64,000 nucleotides of DNA from Lachnospiraceae bacterium UBA1818 (GCA_904419285.1 CAJFQZ010000005.1:1-64000), one strand, 5' to 3'. Positions 36,218-46,751 are shown, numbered from the stretch's first letter. The notes: generated by a model from the letters alone, not told the origin. Numbers and translations: made by a program.

Positions 36218-36883
36218 CTAGTCTCTCTCCACGCTCCACTCGAGAATGGTTCCTGTATTTGCGTCGATCTCAAAGTCATACTCTATCATCTCATGGATGA
36301 TCTCTCCCTCGTATTTATAACGTCCGTCATCATAGTCAAGTTCGATCCGGATATCCTGCTCCGTCGCCCCTTCCACTCGCGCCAGGGCGATTCCGATCGC
36401 GTCTTCCATGCTGATCGCCACGTTCGCATTTCCTGCGCCGGAGTTCTGCTGTGTATTCGACGATGCGCCGCTGTTTCCCTGCGCGCTGTTCTGAGACTGC
36501 GCCGAATTCGTATCAGAGGTATTATTCTGCCCTGCAGCGCCATCCTGAGCCGCCGTTCCATTCTGTGAAGCGGTTCCGTCAGAAGGTGCTGCATAATTCT
36601 CATTTGTCTCTATATCGGAGCTTATAACACTTCCGTCAGAAGCCAGGATTTCATAATCGTACTCTTTTTCTGCGACATCAAAACGGATCTCGTAGATTTT
36701 TCGTCCGTCATCCCGGTCCTCAGACACTTTCAGCCTCGTCGTATCAGACTCGTTTACCCCTGCGTCGTTCAGCGCCGCCTCAAGCGCTGCGTCACGTCCG
36801 ATGTCTCTTCCGCTTCCGCACCCCGTAAGCGCTCCTAAAACCATCATTGCTGCTGCCGCTGCTGCGATATATTTTTTCTTCAT
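36218..36883 (-). CDS. PepSY-domain lipoprotein
   Basis: A 221-aa secreted lipoprotein: signal peptide with lipobox LTGC (Cys22), two PepSY-like domains (about 28-95 and 150-221), and between them a Ser/Asn/Gln/Gly-rich linker (about 100-148). PepSY domains often inhibit proteases or modulate cell-surface signalling. It lies 80 bases behind a histidine kinase gene, so it may be a sensor accessory or a target of that system. Confidence 0.85.
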   Translation of the reverse strand: MKKKYIAAAAAAMMVLGALTGCGSGRDIGRDAALEAALNDAGVNESDTTRLKVSEDRDDGRKIYEIRFDVAEKEYDYEILASDGSVISSDIETNENYAAPSDGTASQNGTAAQDGAAGQNNTSDTNSAQSQNSAQGNSGASSNTQQNSGAGNANVAISMEDAIGIALARVEGATEQDIRIELDYDDGRYKYEGEIIHEMIEYDFEIDANTGTILEWSVERD

Positions 36884-36963
36884 CTCTTTCTCTCCCTTCT
36901 TTTCTCTGCGGTTTGCTATTTGTTTTGTTGATGTTACTATACCCCGGAAAGATTAAAGCAAGA

Positions 36964-38394
36964 TTAAAGGAAGAGATTTTTTTCTAATTTTTTATTTTTT
37001 ATCTGCTTTTCCTCAGCCGGAAAGCGGAAAGTAAACACACTGCCCTTTCCGGGAGTGCTCTGAACTTCCACACAGCCGCCATGCGCCTCCGCGATCCATT
37101 TCACCATGGAAAGCCCCAGACCGGAATGGCTTCCTCCCGCTCTCGATGCATCTGCCCGGTAAAAACGCTCCCAGATATGGGGAAGATCTTCCTCTGAGAT
37201 CCCACTGCCGTCGTCGCTCACTGTGCCGATGATCTCCCCCTGCCCGCGGAGAAGCGATACCTCCACTCTCCCGTTCTTTCTTCCGTAGGAAACCGCATTG
37301 GAGATCAGATTGTCCAGCAGACGGATAAAAAGCGTCTCATCCACGCATGCCATGATATCGTCACCCGCCCGGCAGCTGATCTGTACTCCGTTTCCGCCGG
37401 CATCCGCCAGCAGCTGCTGTTCCTCCACTGTCATCTGCGTAAGTTCACTTACATTGACCCACTCCCTGTGCAGAGGCTGTCTGCCCTGATCCGCCCGGGA
37501 CAGAAAGAGCAGCTGGGAGATCATGCCTGCCATATCCCTGGCCTTCCTCTCTATCAGAAGGATCTGTTCCCGCTGTCTTCCGGTCAGCTCCCCATCTTCC
37601 AGACATTCAGAACACTGGGCAAGGATCACGCTGACCGGTGTCCGCAGTTCATGAGAAACATCCGATGTGAACTGCTTTTCCCTTTTGAACGCTGTCTCCA
37701 GTTCTTCCAGCATATCGTCAAACGTGCCTGCGAGCCCATATATCTCATCCCGGTTCTTTCCACCCCGGACCTTCTTTTCCTCACCGCCCAGTCCGATCCT
37801 GCGGGACAGATCCGCATCTGCGCGGATCTTCTGCACCGTTGCCGTGATCTTCTTCACAGGCAGGAGCGTTCTTCTCGTCATACGATATCCGATCAGAGCC
37901 GTCACCAGCGCCATCAGAGGAAACAGGATCACCGCAAAACGCACTGTCACATTAAAGCTCGCCTCCGCATCTGTCACTGACGTGATTCCTCTGACGTAGA
38001 CCGTATAGTCTTCTGCAAGCCGGAAGGACATATCATATACATACCAGTCCGTGTCTCCCTCAGGAATCCTTCTCGTTCTCCCGTCCGCTATCTCCGGCTG
38101 GACGTCGAATCCGTACGGTACTTTGCCGTACAGAAAATACATATTTTCATCATACAGCGACAGATACACGTCCTGTGTCACAGAATAAAAATCAGAATCC
38201 AGCCGCAGTTCGCCGTCACGCAGTGTAATATCGTCCGAACTGTCCTGCACGCGCCGCTCCAGCTTGGACTGCGCGCTGGCAAGGATCTCGCGGCTGCTCA
38301 GGGAAAACAGAATCGCAAGGACCGCACTTGTCGCAAGTATCATAAAAAACGTATACAAAAGCGTCAGCTTGATCTTTAAAGACAGTCTGTTCAT
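36964..38394 (-). CDS. sensor histidine kinase
   Basis: A 476-aa membrane kinase. Two membrane helices flank an extracellular sensor domain (about 35-150). HAMP follows (about 175-235), then the His box SDVSHELRTPVSV (His near 248), N-box LLDNLISNAVSYG, and the ATP lid motifs DDGSGI and GLGLSMVKW. Its start overlaps the response-regulator stop by four bases (ATGA), so the two are translationally coupled. The ligand is unknown; the PepSY lipoprotein downstream hints at envelope sensing. Confidence 0.93.
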   Translation of the reverse strand: MNRLSLKIKLTLLYTFFMILATSAVLAILFSLSSREILASAQSKLERRVQDSSDDITLRDGELRLDSDFYSVTQDVYLSLYDENMYFLYGKVPYGFDVQPEIADGRTRRIPEGDTDWYVYDMSFRLAEDYTVYVRGITSVTDAEASFNVTVRFAVILFPLMALVTALIGYRMTRRTLLPVKKITATVQKIRADADLSRRIGLGGEEKKVRGGKNRDEIYGLAGTFDDMLEELETAFKREKQFTSDVSHELRTPVSVILAQCSECLEDGELTGRQREQILLIERKARDMAGMISQLLFLSRADQGRQPLHREWVNVSELTQMTVEEQQLLADAGGNGVQISCRAGDDIMACVDETLFIRLLDNLISNAVSYGRKNGRVEVSLLRGQGEIIGTVSDDGSGISEEDLPHIWERFYRADASRAGGSHSGLGLSMVKWIAEAHGGCVEVQSTPGKGSVFTFRFPAEEKQIKNKKLEKNLFL

Positions 38395-39065
38395 ACTTTC
38401 TCCTTCAATACATATCCGGCCCCCCGCACAGTGTGGATCAGCTTTGATTCATGTCCCTCATCGATCTTCTTGCGGAGGTAGCGGATATACACGTCGATCA
38501 CATTTGAGCTCCCCATATAGTCATAATTCCACAGATGCTGCTCCAGCCGTTCTCTTGAGAGCACGGTTCCCGCATTCTGGACCATGTAGCGCAGAAGCGC
38601 AAATTCTTTCCCTGAGAGTTTTATCTCTCTGCCTCCCCGGGTCACCTGATGGGTATCCATATGCACTTCCAGATCTCCGACCCGGTAACAGGTCTTCGGC
38701 GTTTCTGCCGGTTTTCTCAGAAGCACCCGGATCCGTGCAGAAAGCTCCTCGAATGCAAAGGGCTTCACCAGGTAATCATTCGCCCCTGCATCCAGTCCGT
38801 TCACCCGGTCTTCAATGCTGTCCTTTGCCGTCAGGAGCAGCACCGGCGTGCTGATATTTTTGCTCCGCAGCTTCCTGAGGACCGAGAGTCCGTCCATGAC
38901 CGGCATCATGATATCCAGCACCGCAGCATCATACTCCGCACTCTCCAGATATTCAAGCGCCTCCTGTCCGTTGAAACATGCGTCCACACTGTAATGCTCC
39001 GCTTCCAGCCTGGAGACCAGTATTCTGTTCAGATCTTTTTCATCTTCTGCGATCAAAATCCTCAT
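38391..39065 (-). CDS. OmpR-family response regulator
   Basis: A 224-aa protein. The receiver has the acidic pair in AEDEKD, phospho-acceptor Asp51 (AVLDIMMPVMDG), Thr in LLTAKD and Lys in LVKPF. The C-terminal winged helix contains LSGKEFALLRYMVQNAGTVL and YIRYLRKKID. The start at 39065 has GAGGAG at proper distance; the ATG three codons earlier abuts it. First gene of the regulator-kinase-PepSY operon. Confidence 0.94.
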   Translation of the reverse strand: MRILIAEDEKDLNRILVSRLEAEHYSVDACFNGQEALEYLESAEYDAAVLDIMMPVMDGLSVLRKLRSKNISTPVLLLTAKDSIEDRVNGLDAGANDYLVKPFAFEELSARIRVLLRKPAETPKTCYRVGDLEVHMDTHQVTRGGREIKLSGKEFALLRYMVQNAGTVLSRERLEQHLWNYDYMGSSNVIDVYIRYLRKKIDEGHESKLIHTVRGAGYVLKEKV

Positions 39066-39135
39066 AACGATCATCTCCTCATACCCCTAGTATAAAACAC
39101 ACCGCCGGCACTGGCAAGGCACCAATAACCGCCGC

Positions 39136-39165
39136 TTGACACCTGCCGGGATTTCGTTCTACTAT
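39136..39165 (+). promoter_or_regulatory. promoter of the M18 aminopeptidase gene
   Basis: TTGACA (39136-39141) and TACTAT (39160-39165) with an 18-base spacer. Confidence 0.6.
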
Positions 39166-39204
39166 GGGAATGTCGAACAATAAGACCGGAAAGGAGACCT
39201 CTAT

Positions 39205-40479
39205 ATGGAAAAAAATATTTCACAGCAGCTGCTTGAATTTATCGAAAACAGCCCGACCTGCTTTCACGCAGTTCAGGCCATGACAGACATCCTCTCTGCA
39301 GAAGGATTCACAGAGTTAAAAGAAAATCAGAAATGGCACATAGAAAACGGCGGAAGGTACTTCGTCACGAGAAACGGATCATCTCTCATTGCCTTTACCG
39401 TTCCGGTTCAGGAGATGAAGGGTATGCATATCATCGCCAGCCACAGCGACTCCCCCTCCTTTAAGATCAAAGAAAATCCCGAACTGGAATCCGAAGGACA
39501 TTACATCCGGCTGAACGTCGAGGGTTACGGCGGCATGATCCGTGCACCCTGGTTTGACCGTCCGCTCTCTGTCGCCGGAAGAGTGATCGTAAAGGATAAG
39601 GCACAGGGGGGCTTTCGCTCCATCCTCGTCGATATCGGCCGCGACCTTGTCATGATCCCGAATCTGGCGATCCACATGGACCGTCAGATCAATGACAGCT
39701 GCAAATGCAATATCCAGAAAGATATGCTCCCCATTTATGGTGACCTGTCGGCAAAGGGTACTTTTATGAAACTGATCGCAGATACGGCAGGAGTCCCGGA
39801 GGAAGAGATCCTGGGGCATGACCTTTTCCTGTACAACCGGCAGAAAGGCACTGTCTGGGGAGCTTCCGGAGAATTCCTGTCCTGCAGCCGCCTGGACGAC
39901 CTGCAGTGTGCCTTTGCCTCCCTGAAAGGCTTTCTTGCCGGGAAACGTCAGGAATACCTTGCTGTCCACTGCGTGCTCGACAACGAAGAAGTGGGGAGCG
40001 GGACAAAGCAGGGGGCTGCCTCCACCTTTCTTTATGACACACTGACAAGGATCCATACCTCTCTCGGGCTCTCACAGGAAGATTATCTCATCCATCTTGC
40101 GGACAGCTTCATGATCTCCGCAGACAACGCCCATGCAGTGCATCCCGCCCACACCGATAAGGCTGACCCGGCAAACCGGTCGTACATCAATGGCGGAATC
40201 GTCATCAAGTTCAGCGCCAGCCAGAAGTACTGCACGGACGGGGTTTCCGCCGCCATCTTCCGTGATCTCTGCCAAAGGGCCGGCGTCCCTGTTCAGACTT
40301 TTGTAAACCGTTCCGATATGGCCGGCGGTTCCACCCTCGGAAATATTTCCAACACCCAGGTGGCGCTTAACACCGTTGACATCGGTCTTCCCCAGCTCGC
40401 CATGCATTCTCCTTATGAGACTGCCGGGGTCAAAGATACCGGATATCTGATCCGGGCGGCAGAAGAATTCTTCTGCTGA
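39205..40479 (+). CDS. apeB: M18-family aminopeptidase
   Basis: A 424-aa cytosolic zinc aminopeptidase, probably favouring acidic or neutral N-terminal residues. Metal ligands and active-site motifs are visible: ASHSDSPSF (His80, Asp82), LDNEEVGSGT, SADNAHAVHP and MHSPYETAG. Length matches the family. GGAAAGGAG precedes the ATG. Single gene ending at a bidirectional terminator. The gene symbol is by family; orthology to one named member is not certain. Confidence 0.92.
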   Translation: MEKNISQQLLEFIENSPTCFHAVQAMTDILSAEGFTELKENQKWHIENGGRYFVTRNGSSLIAFTVPVQEMKGMHIIASHSDSPSFKIKENPELESEGHYIRLNVEGYGGMIRAPWFDRPLSVAGRVIVKDKAQGGFRSILVDIGRDLVMIPNLAIHMDRQINDSCKCNIQKDMLPIYGDLSAKGTFMKLIADTAGVPEEEILGHDLFLYNRQKGTVWGASGEFLSCSRLDDLQCAFASLKGFLAGKRQEYLAVHCVLDNEEVGSGTKQGAASTFLYDTLTRIHTSLGLSQEDYLIHLADSFMISADNAHAVHPAHTDKADPANRSYINGGIVIKFSASQKYCTDGVSAAIFRDLCQRAGVPVQTFVNRSDMAGGSTLGNISNTQVALNTVDIGLPQLAMHSPYETAGVKDTGYLIRAAEEFFC

Positions 40480-40529
40480 TGTCTCCTGACTGACGCCGCT
40501 GTTACGCAGAAAATATTTCCTCAAAAAAA

Positions 40530-40556
40530 GATGCAGCCCCATATAGGAGCTGCATC
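40530..40556. terminator. bidirectional terminator
   Basis: GATGCAGC pairs with GCTGCATC; A-rich bases precede it and T-rich bases follow, serving the convergent aminopeptidase and GH84 genes. Confidence 0.85.
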
Positions 40557-40578
40557 CTTTTTTGTAATACTTAAAAGA

Positions 40579-43500
40579 TTATTTCTTTTTTCTGATCACG
40601 ATCACTGCCACTACTGCTGCGACACAGATCACCAGAACGATCACGATCGGCACTACATTTACACTGTCACCAGTCTTGACTCCATTGGAATTCTGTGCAG
40701 ATGTCGTCTTTCCAGCAGAAGAACTGCCATTCTTATCTGACGTATTTCCTGTCTGTCCCTGGTTTGTGCTGCCATTTCCGGTACCTGTTCCCGATGTGCT
40801 GCCATCAGCTGATACCAGCTGTGTCATAGCCGCTTTAAGTGATGCCACAGATGCATTTACTTCTTCCTGAGTTGCCTCCTCATTTTCTAATACATCCTTG
40901 GCTGCTGCAAGTGCTGCCCGCATTGTCGCAAAACTCTCTGTCTGATAGTCAGCCTCGTTGAGAGCTTCGGCCTGTGAAATCAGATCTTCCAGAAGATCCT
41001 TGCTCGGTCTCAGTCTCAGATCTGCCATCGCTGTCAGCAGATTCTGCCATGCGCTGTTTACCTCTTCCTGTGATGCAAATGCATCTTCATAGACGTCTTT
41101 TGCCTCAGCCAGTGCTGTTGTAAACGCTTCTTTGCCTGCATCCAGATAGCTGTCAAGATTATCGTTCATCGTTTCAGCCAGAGCGATCACATCCGCAAGA
41201 TCATCCTTATCTGCCTCTTTGAACTCCATGTACTGCATTGCCTTGATCAGGTTCTGCCATGCAGTGTCAACTTCGAACTGTGTCACGTCGGTATCGCCGG
41301 CCTGTACTCTTGCAAGAACATCCTGTGCAGTCTGAAGCGCTTTCTCAAAGTTCTCTCTGACTACATCCATAACGCCGTCTGTGTTTACCCCGCCGGCAAG
41401 CTCGATCGCATATTCCAGAACTGCCGTAGATATCTCTTCATCCGGCTCCGGATTTTCTGAAGGCACGAGGCCTGCCACCGCATTCTTGAATGCTGATACA
41501 GCATCAATGAACTCCTGCGGATTCACACGCTCAGTTCCTGCCGTCTCAGCTTCTTTGTCCTGAGCGACCAGAGCGTCGATCGCGTTCTTCGCATCTGTCA
41601 GCGCCTGATAGCTTGAAGCTGTATAGTCTTCTGCATTATAAAGCTCATAAGAAGCTGCTTCCAGCTCCGCCAGCTCACGGTTTCTCGTAGAGTATTCCAG
41701 AGCTGCCTGTGCGTTCTCTGCATTCGCTTTCAGAGTGTCTGCATCAGCCTGAGACAGGTTGTCTGCATTCTCCAGTGCTACCGCCAGCTTATTCAGTGCA
41801 GATTCATAAGCAGTGTAAGTCACACTTGTGTAAATCGCATTTTCGTTGCTCACTTTGCCGTCGACCAGAGCCTGAAGCTCGTCCACATTCGCTGCCTTCA
41901 TCACAGCATTGTTGTATGCCGACTGCAGAGAGCCGAGCGCCGAATCAACGATCGTCTGGCTCGCGTTCGCATTGTTGTAAACGTCGTTCGCCACATCCCA
42001 TGCCGCCTGATAAGCATTCTTGCTGTCTGTCGTCCAGGCATCCTCTGCCGCCTGCTCAAGGGCTGCTCCAAGGTCGCTCTTGTCGACTGCTGCGCCGCGG
42101 TCTGCGGATACTGTGATCTCAGCGATCTCCGGGATCGTATCTGCCCATGTGACCGTGATGCTCTCCAGTGTCTTACCTTCCGGAATTATAAATTCATTAA
42201 TTGCCTGGTTGAGTCTTCCTAGGCTTTCCTGTCCGTCCTCACCGATATATTTTGCAGTCACTTCTGCATTCGATATTTCGCCGAGCTGGATCAGCCTCAT
42301 GGATGCCACGCCTTCCGGCTCAGAGAGACGATATGTAAAGGAGCTGTCCGCTGCGGACGACTTGTAAGTCGTACTGTAATTGCCGTCCAGCATATTAGAC
42401 GGGATCTTACCTTCCTCTTCCACGTCCTCAGAGATGATGTCCCTGTTTCCTTCTGTGGAAATATATGCTCCGCCGTTGATCTGCAGCTCACTGATGCCGA
42501 CCCATCTGTGCGAATATGTCTCCACCGGTGTAATGCGGATATATCTTCCGTCTACGTCAAGATCTGTGGCTTCTGCATACATATAGCCCGGGTTCATGTC
42601 ATCGTGTGTCAGAGTGATGCCCTGCATATCTTTTGCAGTCGTATCATCCCATACATTCTCTGTCGTCTGTCCCACATGAAGAACGGTCGTCCACTCTTCG
42701 CCGTCAACAGATACCTCGAAATCAGCGTTTCTCAGGTAATTGAGCTGCGTCTCGACAATGTAGTAGCGCAGGGATGAGAAATGGATCACCTGCCCAAGGT
42801 CAAATGTAATGTGCTTTCCTTCCTCCTGTGCGCCGTTGATCATGCCGATCGTGCTCAGGTCGCCGTCAAATACGTTCTCCACTGTACCGGATACACGCAT
42901 GTCGTTTGTTGTCTGAGCCATCGCGAAATCACTTTCCACGGACTTCGCACCGATAAACTCATAATTCACATCAAACTGTGTCAGATTAAGTTCTACACTG
43001 TCTGCTGTGCTGCGGATGCGGATATATCTTGCATCCACATTTCCGCCGCCGTACTCGCTCCAGGCAATGCCGTTCATTGAAGTCTCAAGCACTGTACCCG
43101 CCGGAAGCTCAGACGTCGCGATGCCCGTCACGTTCTTGATGCGGTCAAGCTTCACGCCGATATACTCGTCTGCATTCAGGTAAACCGTACCCTCTGTAAG
43201 GGAAACAATCCCCTCATCCGCAGCAGCTGTGATATCAGTATTTACGTTCGTATATACATACTCGGATGTTCCTCCGGTCTGCTGCGCTTCTTCTACAGTA
43301 AACTCTGAGAACTTGCCCCAGCTTCCCTGCTGCGCCAGGTTTCTGATACGGATATACTGTGCGCTTGTTCCGGTCAAATCGATATTCAGCGTATCCATGC
43401 CGGAAGATGCTCCCGTATAATCCTCATATCCTTCCACCGGAGTCCAAGTCTCGCCGTCAACGGATGTTTCAATCGTGTAGTTGACAAGTTTGTCGCCGCC

Positions 43501-46500
43501 GTCATGTCCGACTACGATATGCGCGCTCACCAGATCTGCGACTTTTCCGAGATCATATCCGATATAATCGTCTACGAGGAAGTCGTCCCCTGTTGTATTG
43601 CCGCTACCGTCCGGATCGTACCATACATAGCTGTCGTCATTGCCGTCATAGAGATTTGCCTCGGAGCCCTGATAGATCACCCAGCGGTCCGTACGGATCA
43701 CATTGTACTGGATCGGCGTCACTGCCCCGCTCTCAGGAGCAAGGATCTCGATCTCGGAGATTCTCACCCAGCCGGCTGTATCCGCCTGATTCAGAATCCG
43801 TACTGCCGTTACATCTGCAACGCTTCCGAAGTCAACTGTCTGATCGGATGCATTTGTAAGTGTTCCTGCTTTCACCCACTCATCTGATCCGTCAACCTGG
43901 TACTCCACATCTGCATTAGAGAGTACATCATCTGCTGCCGACACGCCCTGAACCAGTCTGAAAGATCCTATTGTCTTAGGCTCGTCAAATGTAACTGTAA
44001 GCGTTGAACCTGCAGCAATGACCTCCCGGTTCGGAGCCTCATAAGGTCCTTTTGCGAGCTGTACTTCTGTGCTGTCGCTTCCGTCAAAATAGTTTGCTTC
44101 TGTTCCGCTTCGAACGGAGATTCCGTCATACGTCACCGTACCTGTATATCTCTCCTGCTCTTCCGGCTGCTGTGCGGAATTTCTATTGATCTGGATCTCG
44201 CATACATTCAGATAAGCGTCCAGCTGGTTATCTGCGGTTGCCACCAGCCTGATTCCCATTGCCTGGAAATCTTCCGGAAGATTCTCTTCTTCGACCACAA
44301 CCTCAAGATACTGCCCCTGCACTCCGGTAAAAGCATTCTCCATGCCTGTCAGCTCAAGATCATACCATTCGCTTCCGTCAAGCGTATACTGGAGCTTTGA
44401 CGCCTCAAAATGATTCTTTCCTGTACCCAGCAGGAAGCGGATATCGCTGATGCTGATCACGCGGTTATACATCACGCCTACATAGTCGCCTGTATAGATC
44501 CATACCGGATTCCGATAGCTTGCCATTGTGCTGTCATCGCCGTCGAATACATTATCGGTACTTCCGTTTGGAGAATCCGTCCTGTTTGTGATAAAGGACT
44601 GGATGACTGCATCCGGATTCATCGCCGTCTCCGCATACTTGGAAACATAATCTGCCATTGCCTGGATAAACGGAACGATATGCTGTACTCCTACTTCTGC
44701 ATACTCATAATGGTCGAGGTACCAGAGCGCATGCGTCTTGGAGCTGTCAAATGCTGTCTTTCCTGCCGTATTATACTGAAGGATCGCAGTTGTATCACCA
44801 TTGATCACTGCTTTGACTCCATTCAGATAAGCGATCGCTGCATCCGTCGTATCATCCCAGCAGTCAAGCCAGTAGATGATCTGATCTTTTACATTCGTAT
44901 CACCCGCCTGAGCCTCATATATATCTGCCGCATCCTGAAGCACTTCAAACTCGGCAATCAGAGCATCCACATCCTCTGCTGTCACAGTATTAGAGTTCAG
45001 CTTGTCCTTGAACGCTGTGAGCATCGGCGCCAGGTCAACAGATTCCTGAAGCGCTGTTACCCTGCTGTCCATGTTCTGGTTCATCATGTGCTTGGACAGT
45101 TCTCTGAGCGCGTTGGATCCCTCTGTCTCGATTGCGGAATTATGATCTACATATTTAAAAGAATTATTCCATGCCAGATCTGCTTCCTCTTCCGTCTCCC
45201 ATATATTCCAGGAATAGCATGCGTTTCCGAAAATTGCCACCTTGCTCGGTTCTGACTGCTGCATCGGGTTCAGCACGATACCCTGGATCTTAGCCGGATC
45301 TACCCCCGGATGGAGGAATGTGCTGTATCCGCCCATGATCAGATGATTCTTAGAGTTATCTGTACAAGGCCAGTTAATCCACATGTAAGGTCCGCGTCCT
45401 GCCGTATTCGTAAAGGTCTCTGTGAAGCTGTTGCTTACTTCGCCCCATATTCTTCCGCCAGTCATAACGATCTGTACATTCTCCGGGAACTGCTGATAGT
45501 AGCTCTGTCCGTTGTACATATATTCAACTGTACAGAACGGAAGAGTCTGCTTCAGATCCGGGTATTTCTTGCCCATCTCTGCCAGCCAGTCCGTCATATC
45601 GTTCAAAAACTTAATGTAGTTGTCTGCTCCCACATTAGCAGCGTCGTCGGCCAGAATTGCAACCTGCCTTACGCCGGCCTCAATCACCTGCTCAAATTTT
45701 GCCTGCACAATCGCCAGGTCTTCCTGATAATGCTCTTCCGTATCAAACCTGACTGCATTATTCATAAATGTATGAAGTGCATACACAAACCGGCACTTGG
45801 AAGCATTTCCCGCGTCGGCGAGAGGCTTGATCAGCGTCTCGATCTCCTCGTCCGTATAAAGCTGTCTCCAGTTGGAGTTATGCTTCGGATCATTCTTCGG
45901 CGCATAGAAATAAGAATTCAGTTTATAGTATCCGCCCCATGTCATCAGGTTAATCCTGTCTTCTGTTGACCACGGATTGCCATAGTATCCTTCAATAAAT
46001 CCGCGGCTTGCCACGTCCGCCCAATCCTCAATGTGGAAATTACGGATCGTGTAGCTGTCCATCTGCTTAATGATATGATACAGTGATGTCAGACCGTAAA
46101 AGCTGGCGTCTGTATCCGCTCCGAGGACTGTGATCACACCGTCACCACTGTCCAGAACATAGGAGTCAAGCTCATCAAACAGCCCCTCTGTCGTTACCTC
46201 GATATTCTCGTCGACATAATTGTCAACATACTCACCGGATCCGTCGATTCCGACGAGGATGTTCGTCATGCCATCCACGATACTATCTGATTCCTCGACT
46301 GAAATATCGCTCTTGAGTGCAAGCGTCTCATTCAGCCTGTCCTTCGTCGCTTCATCGATCCCGCTCTCATAGACCACATTGACTTCGTCGCGAATGATGT
46401 AATCCCCATCCTCGTACGTCATCACATGAGGCGTTGGATAGATCTCGTACTCAGTCTGGTCAGCTGCTTCCGCTTCTGCTGCCGGCGCAATGTAAAGACT

Positions 46501-46587
46501 TCCCGCCAGCATCGCAGCCGCCAGGACAAACGAGCCTGCCCTGCGGAATCCTCTGCGATTCCAAAAAGTTACTTTGTTTCTCTTCAC
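40579..46587 (-). CDS. cell-wall-anchored GH84 beta-N-acetylglucosaminidase, multimodular
   Basis: A 2002-aa surface enzyme. Signal peptide (1 to about 42), GH20b-like N domain, GH84 barrel (SRGFIEGYYGNPWS; catalytic Asp pair in ILADDAAN near 313), helical domain, at least four F5/8C (CBM32-like) segments (about 655-1500) and about five FIVAR modules (about 1560-1930). The C-terminus is a Ser/Thr/Gly/Asn-rich stretch, a sortase-type VKTGD motif, a membrane helix and RKKK. Homologues (NagH/NagJ of Clostridium perfringens) remove GlcNAc from mucins and host glycans. GTG start with GGAGGG upstream. The leader at 46600-46750 is structured. Confidence 0.93.
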   Translation of the reverse strand: MKRNKVTFWNRRGFRRAGSFVLAAAMLAGSLYIAPAAEAEAADQTEYEIYPTPHVMTYEDGDYIIRDEVNVVYESGIDEATKDRLNETLALKSDISVEESDSIVDGMTNILVGIDGSGEYVDNYVDENIEVTTEGLFDELDSYVLDSGDGVITVLGADTDASFYGLTSLYHIIKQMDSYTIRNFHIEDWADVASRGFIEGYYGNPWSTEDRINLMTWGGYYKLNSYFYAPKNDPKHNSNWRQLYTDEEIETLIKPLADAGNASKCRFVYALHTFMNNAVRFDTEEHYQEDLAIVQAKFEQVIEAGVRQVAILADDAANVGADNYIKFLNDMTDWLAEMGKKYPDLKQTLPFCTVEYMYNGQSYYQQFPENVQIVMTGGRIWGEVSNSFTETFTNTAGRGPYMWINWPCTDNSKNHLIMGGYSTFLHPGVDPAKIQGIVLNPMQQSEPSKVAIFGNACYSWNIWETEEEADLAWNNSFKYVDHNSAIETEGSNALRELSKHMMNQNMDSRVTALQESVDLAPMLTAFKDKLNSNTVTAEDVDALIAEFEVLQDAADIYEAQAGDTNVKDQIIYWLDCWDDTTDAAIAYLNGVKAVINGDTTAILQYNTAGKTAFDSSKTHALWYLDHYEYAEVGVQHIVPFIQAMADYVSKYAETAMNPDAVIQSFITNRTDSPNGSTDNVFDGDDSTMASYRNPVWIYTGDYVGVMYNRVISISDIRFLLGTGKNHFEASKLQYTLDGSEWYDLELTGMENAFTGVQGQYLEVVVEEENLPEDFQAMGIRLVATADNQLDAYLNVCEIQINRNSAQQPEEQERYTGTVTYDGISVRSGTEANYFDGSDSTEVQLAKGPYEAPNREVIAAGSTLTVTFDEPKTIGSFRLVQGVSAADDVLSNADVEYQVDGSDEWVKAGTLTNASDQTVDFGSVADVTAVRILNQADTAGWVRISEIEILAPESGAVTPIQYNVIRTDRWVIYQGSEANLYDGNDDSYVWYDPDGSGNTTGDDFLVDDYIGYDLGKVADLVSAHIVVGHDGGDKLVNYTIETSVDGETWTPVEGYEDYTGASSGMDTLNIDLTGTSAQYIRIRNLAQQGSWGKFSEFTVEEAQQTGGTSEYVYTNVNTDITAAADEGIVSLTEGTVYLNADEYIGVKLDRIKNVTGIATSELPAGTVLETSMNGIAWSEYGGGNVDARYIRIRSTADSVELNLTQFDVNYEFIGAKSVESDFAMAQTTNDMRVSGTVENVFDGDLSTIGMINGAQEEGKHITFDLGQVIHFSSLRYYIVETQLNYLRNADFEVSVDGEEWTTVLHVGQTTENVWDDTTAKDMQGITLTHDDMNPGYMYAEATDLDVDGRYIRITPVETYSHRWVGISELQINGGAYISTEGNRDIISEDVEEEGKIPSNMLDGNYSTTYKSSAADSSFTYRLSEPEGVASMRLIQLGEISNAEVTAKYIGEDGQESLGRLNQAINEFIIPEGKTLESITVTWADTIPEIAEITVSADRGAAVDKSDLGAALEQAAEDAWTTDSKNAYQAAWDVANDVYNNANASQTIVDSALGSLQSAYNNAVMKAANVDELQALVDGKVSNENAIYTSVTYTAYESALNKLAVALENADNLSQADADTLKANAENAQAALEYSTRNRELAELEAASYELYNAEDYTASSYQALTDAKNAIDALVAQDKEAETAGTERVNPQEFIDAVSAFKNAVAGLVPSENPEPDEEISTAVLEYAIELAGGVNTDGVMDVVRENFEKALQTAQDVLARVQAGDTDVTQFEVDTAWQNLIKAMQYMEFKEADKDDLADVIALAETMNDNLDSYLDAGKEAFTTALAEAKDVYEDAFASQEEVNSAWQNLLTAMADLRLRPSKDLLEDLISQAEALNEADYQTESFATMRAALAAAKDVLENEEATQEEVNASVASLKAAMTQLVSADGSTSGTGTGNGSTNQGQTGNTSDKNGSSSAGKTTSAQNSNGVKTGDSVNVVPIVIVLVICVAAVVAVIVIRKKK

Positions 46588-46648
46588 TTTTCATCTACCC
46601 TCCATTTCTATAGATTATCCATAGCGAGATATCGATCTGTATAAAAAA

Positions 46649-46706
46649 AACCGATTCCCGAAAGATAAACTGCCGTAATTACCCCTCTTTCTTCGGAATT
46701 CGGTTT
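46649..46706 (-). terminator. leader terminator / attenuator candidate before the GH84 gene
   Basis: On the minus strand ACCGAATTCCGAAGAAAGA pairs with TCTTTCGGGAATCGGT and is followed by eight Ts. It lies between the GH84 promoter and its start. A competing pairing, TTACC (near 46731-46735) with GGTAA (near 46679-46683), overlaps the terminator's upstream arm and loop. I match it to no known riboswitch class. Confidence 0.65.
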
Positions 46707-46751
46707 TGCCCATTGCTGGTAACAATCCATATCTGCGCTATAATTGATACA

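Noticed and set aside
44410-45969. 281-aa and 219-aa plus-strand ORFs
   Set aside because: They lie inside the GH84 coding region on the opposite strand and lack any domain signal.
46600-46750. Cyclic-di-GMP (GEMM-I) riboswitch before the GH84 gene
   Set aside because: GGGCAAAACC is present but the conserved GGGACGCAAAGCC segment is not.
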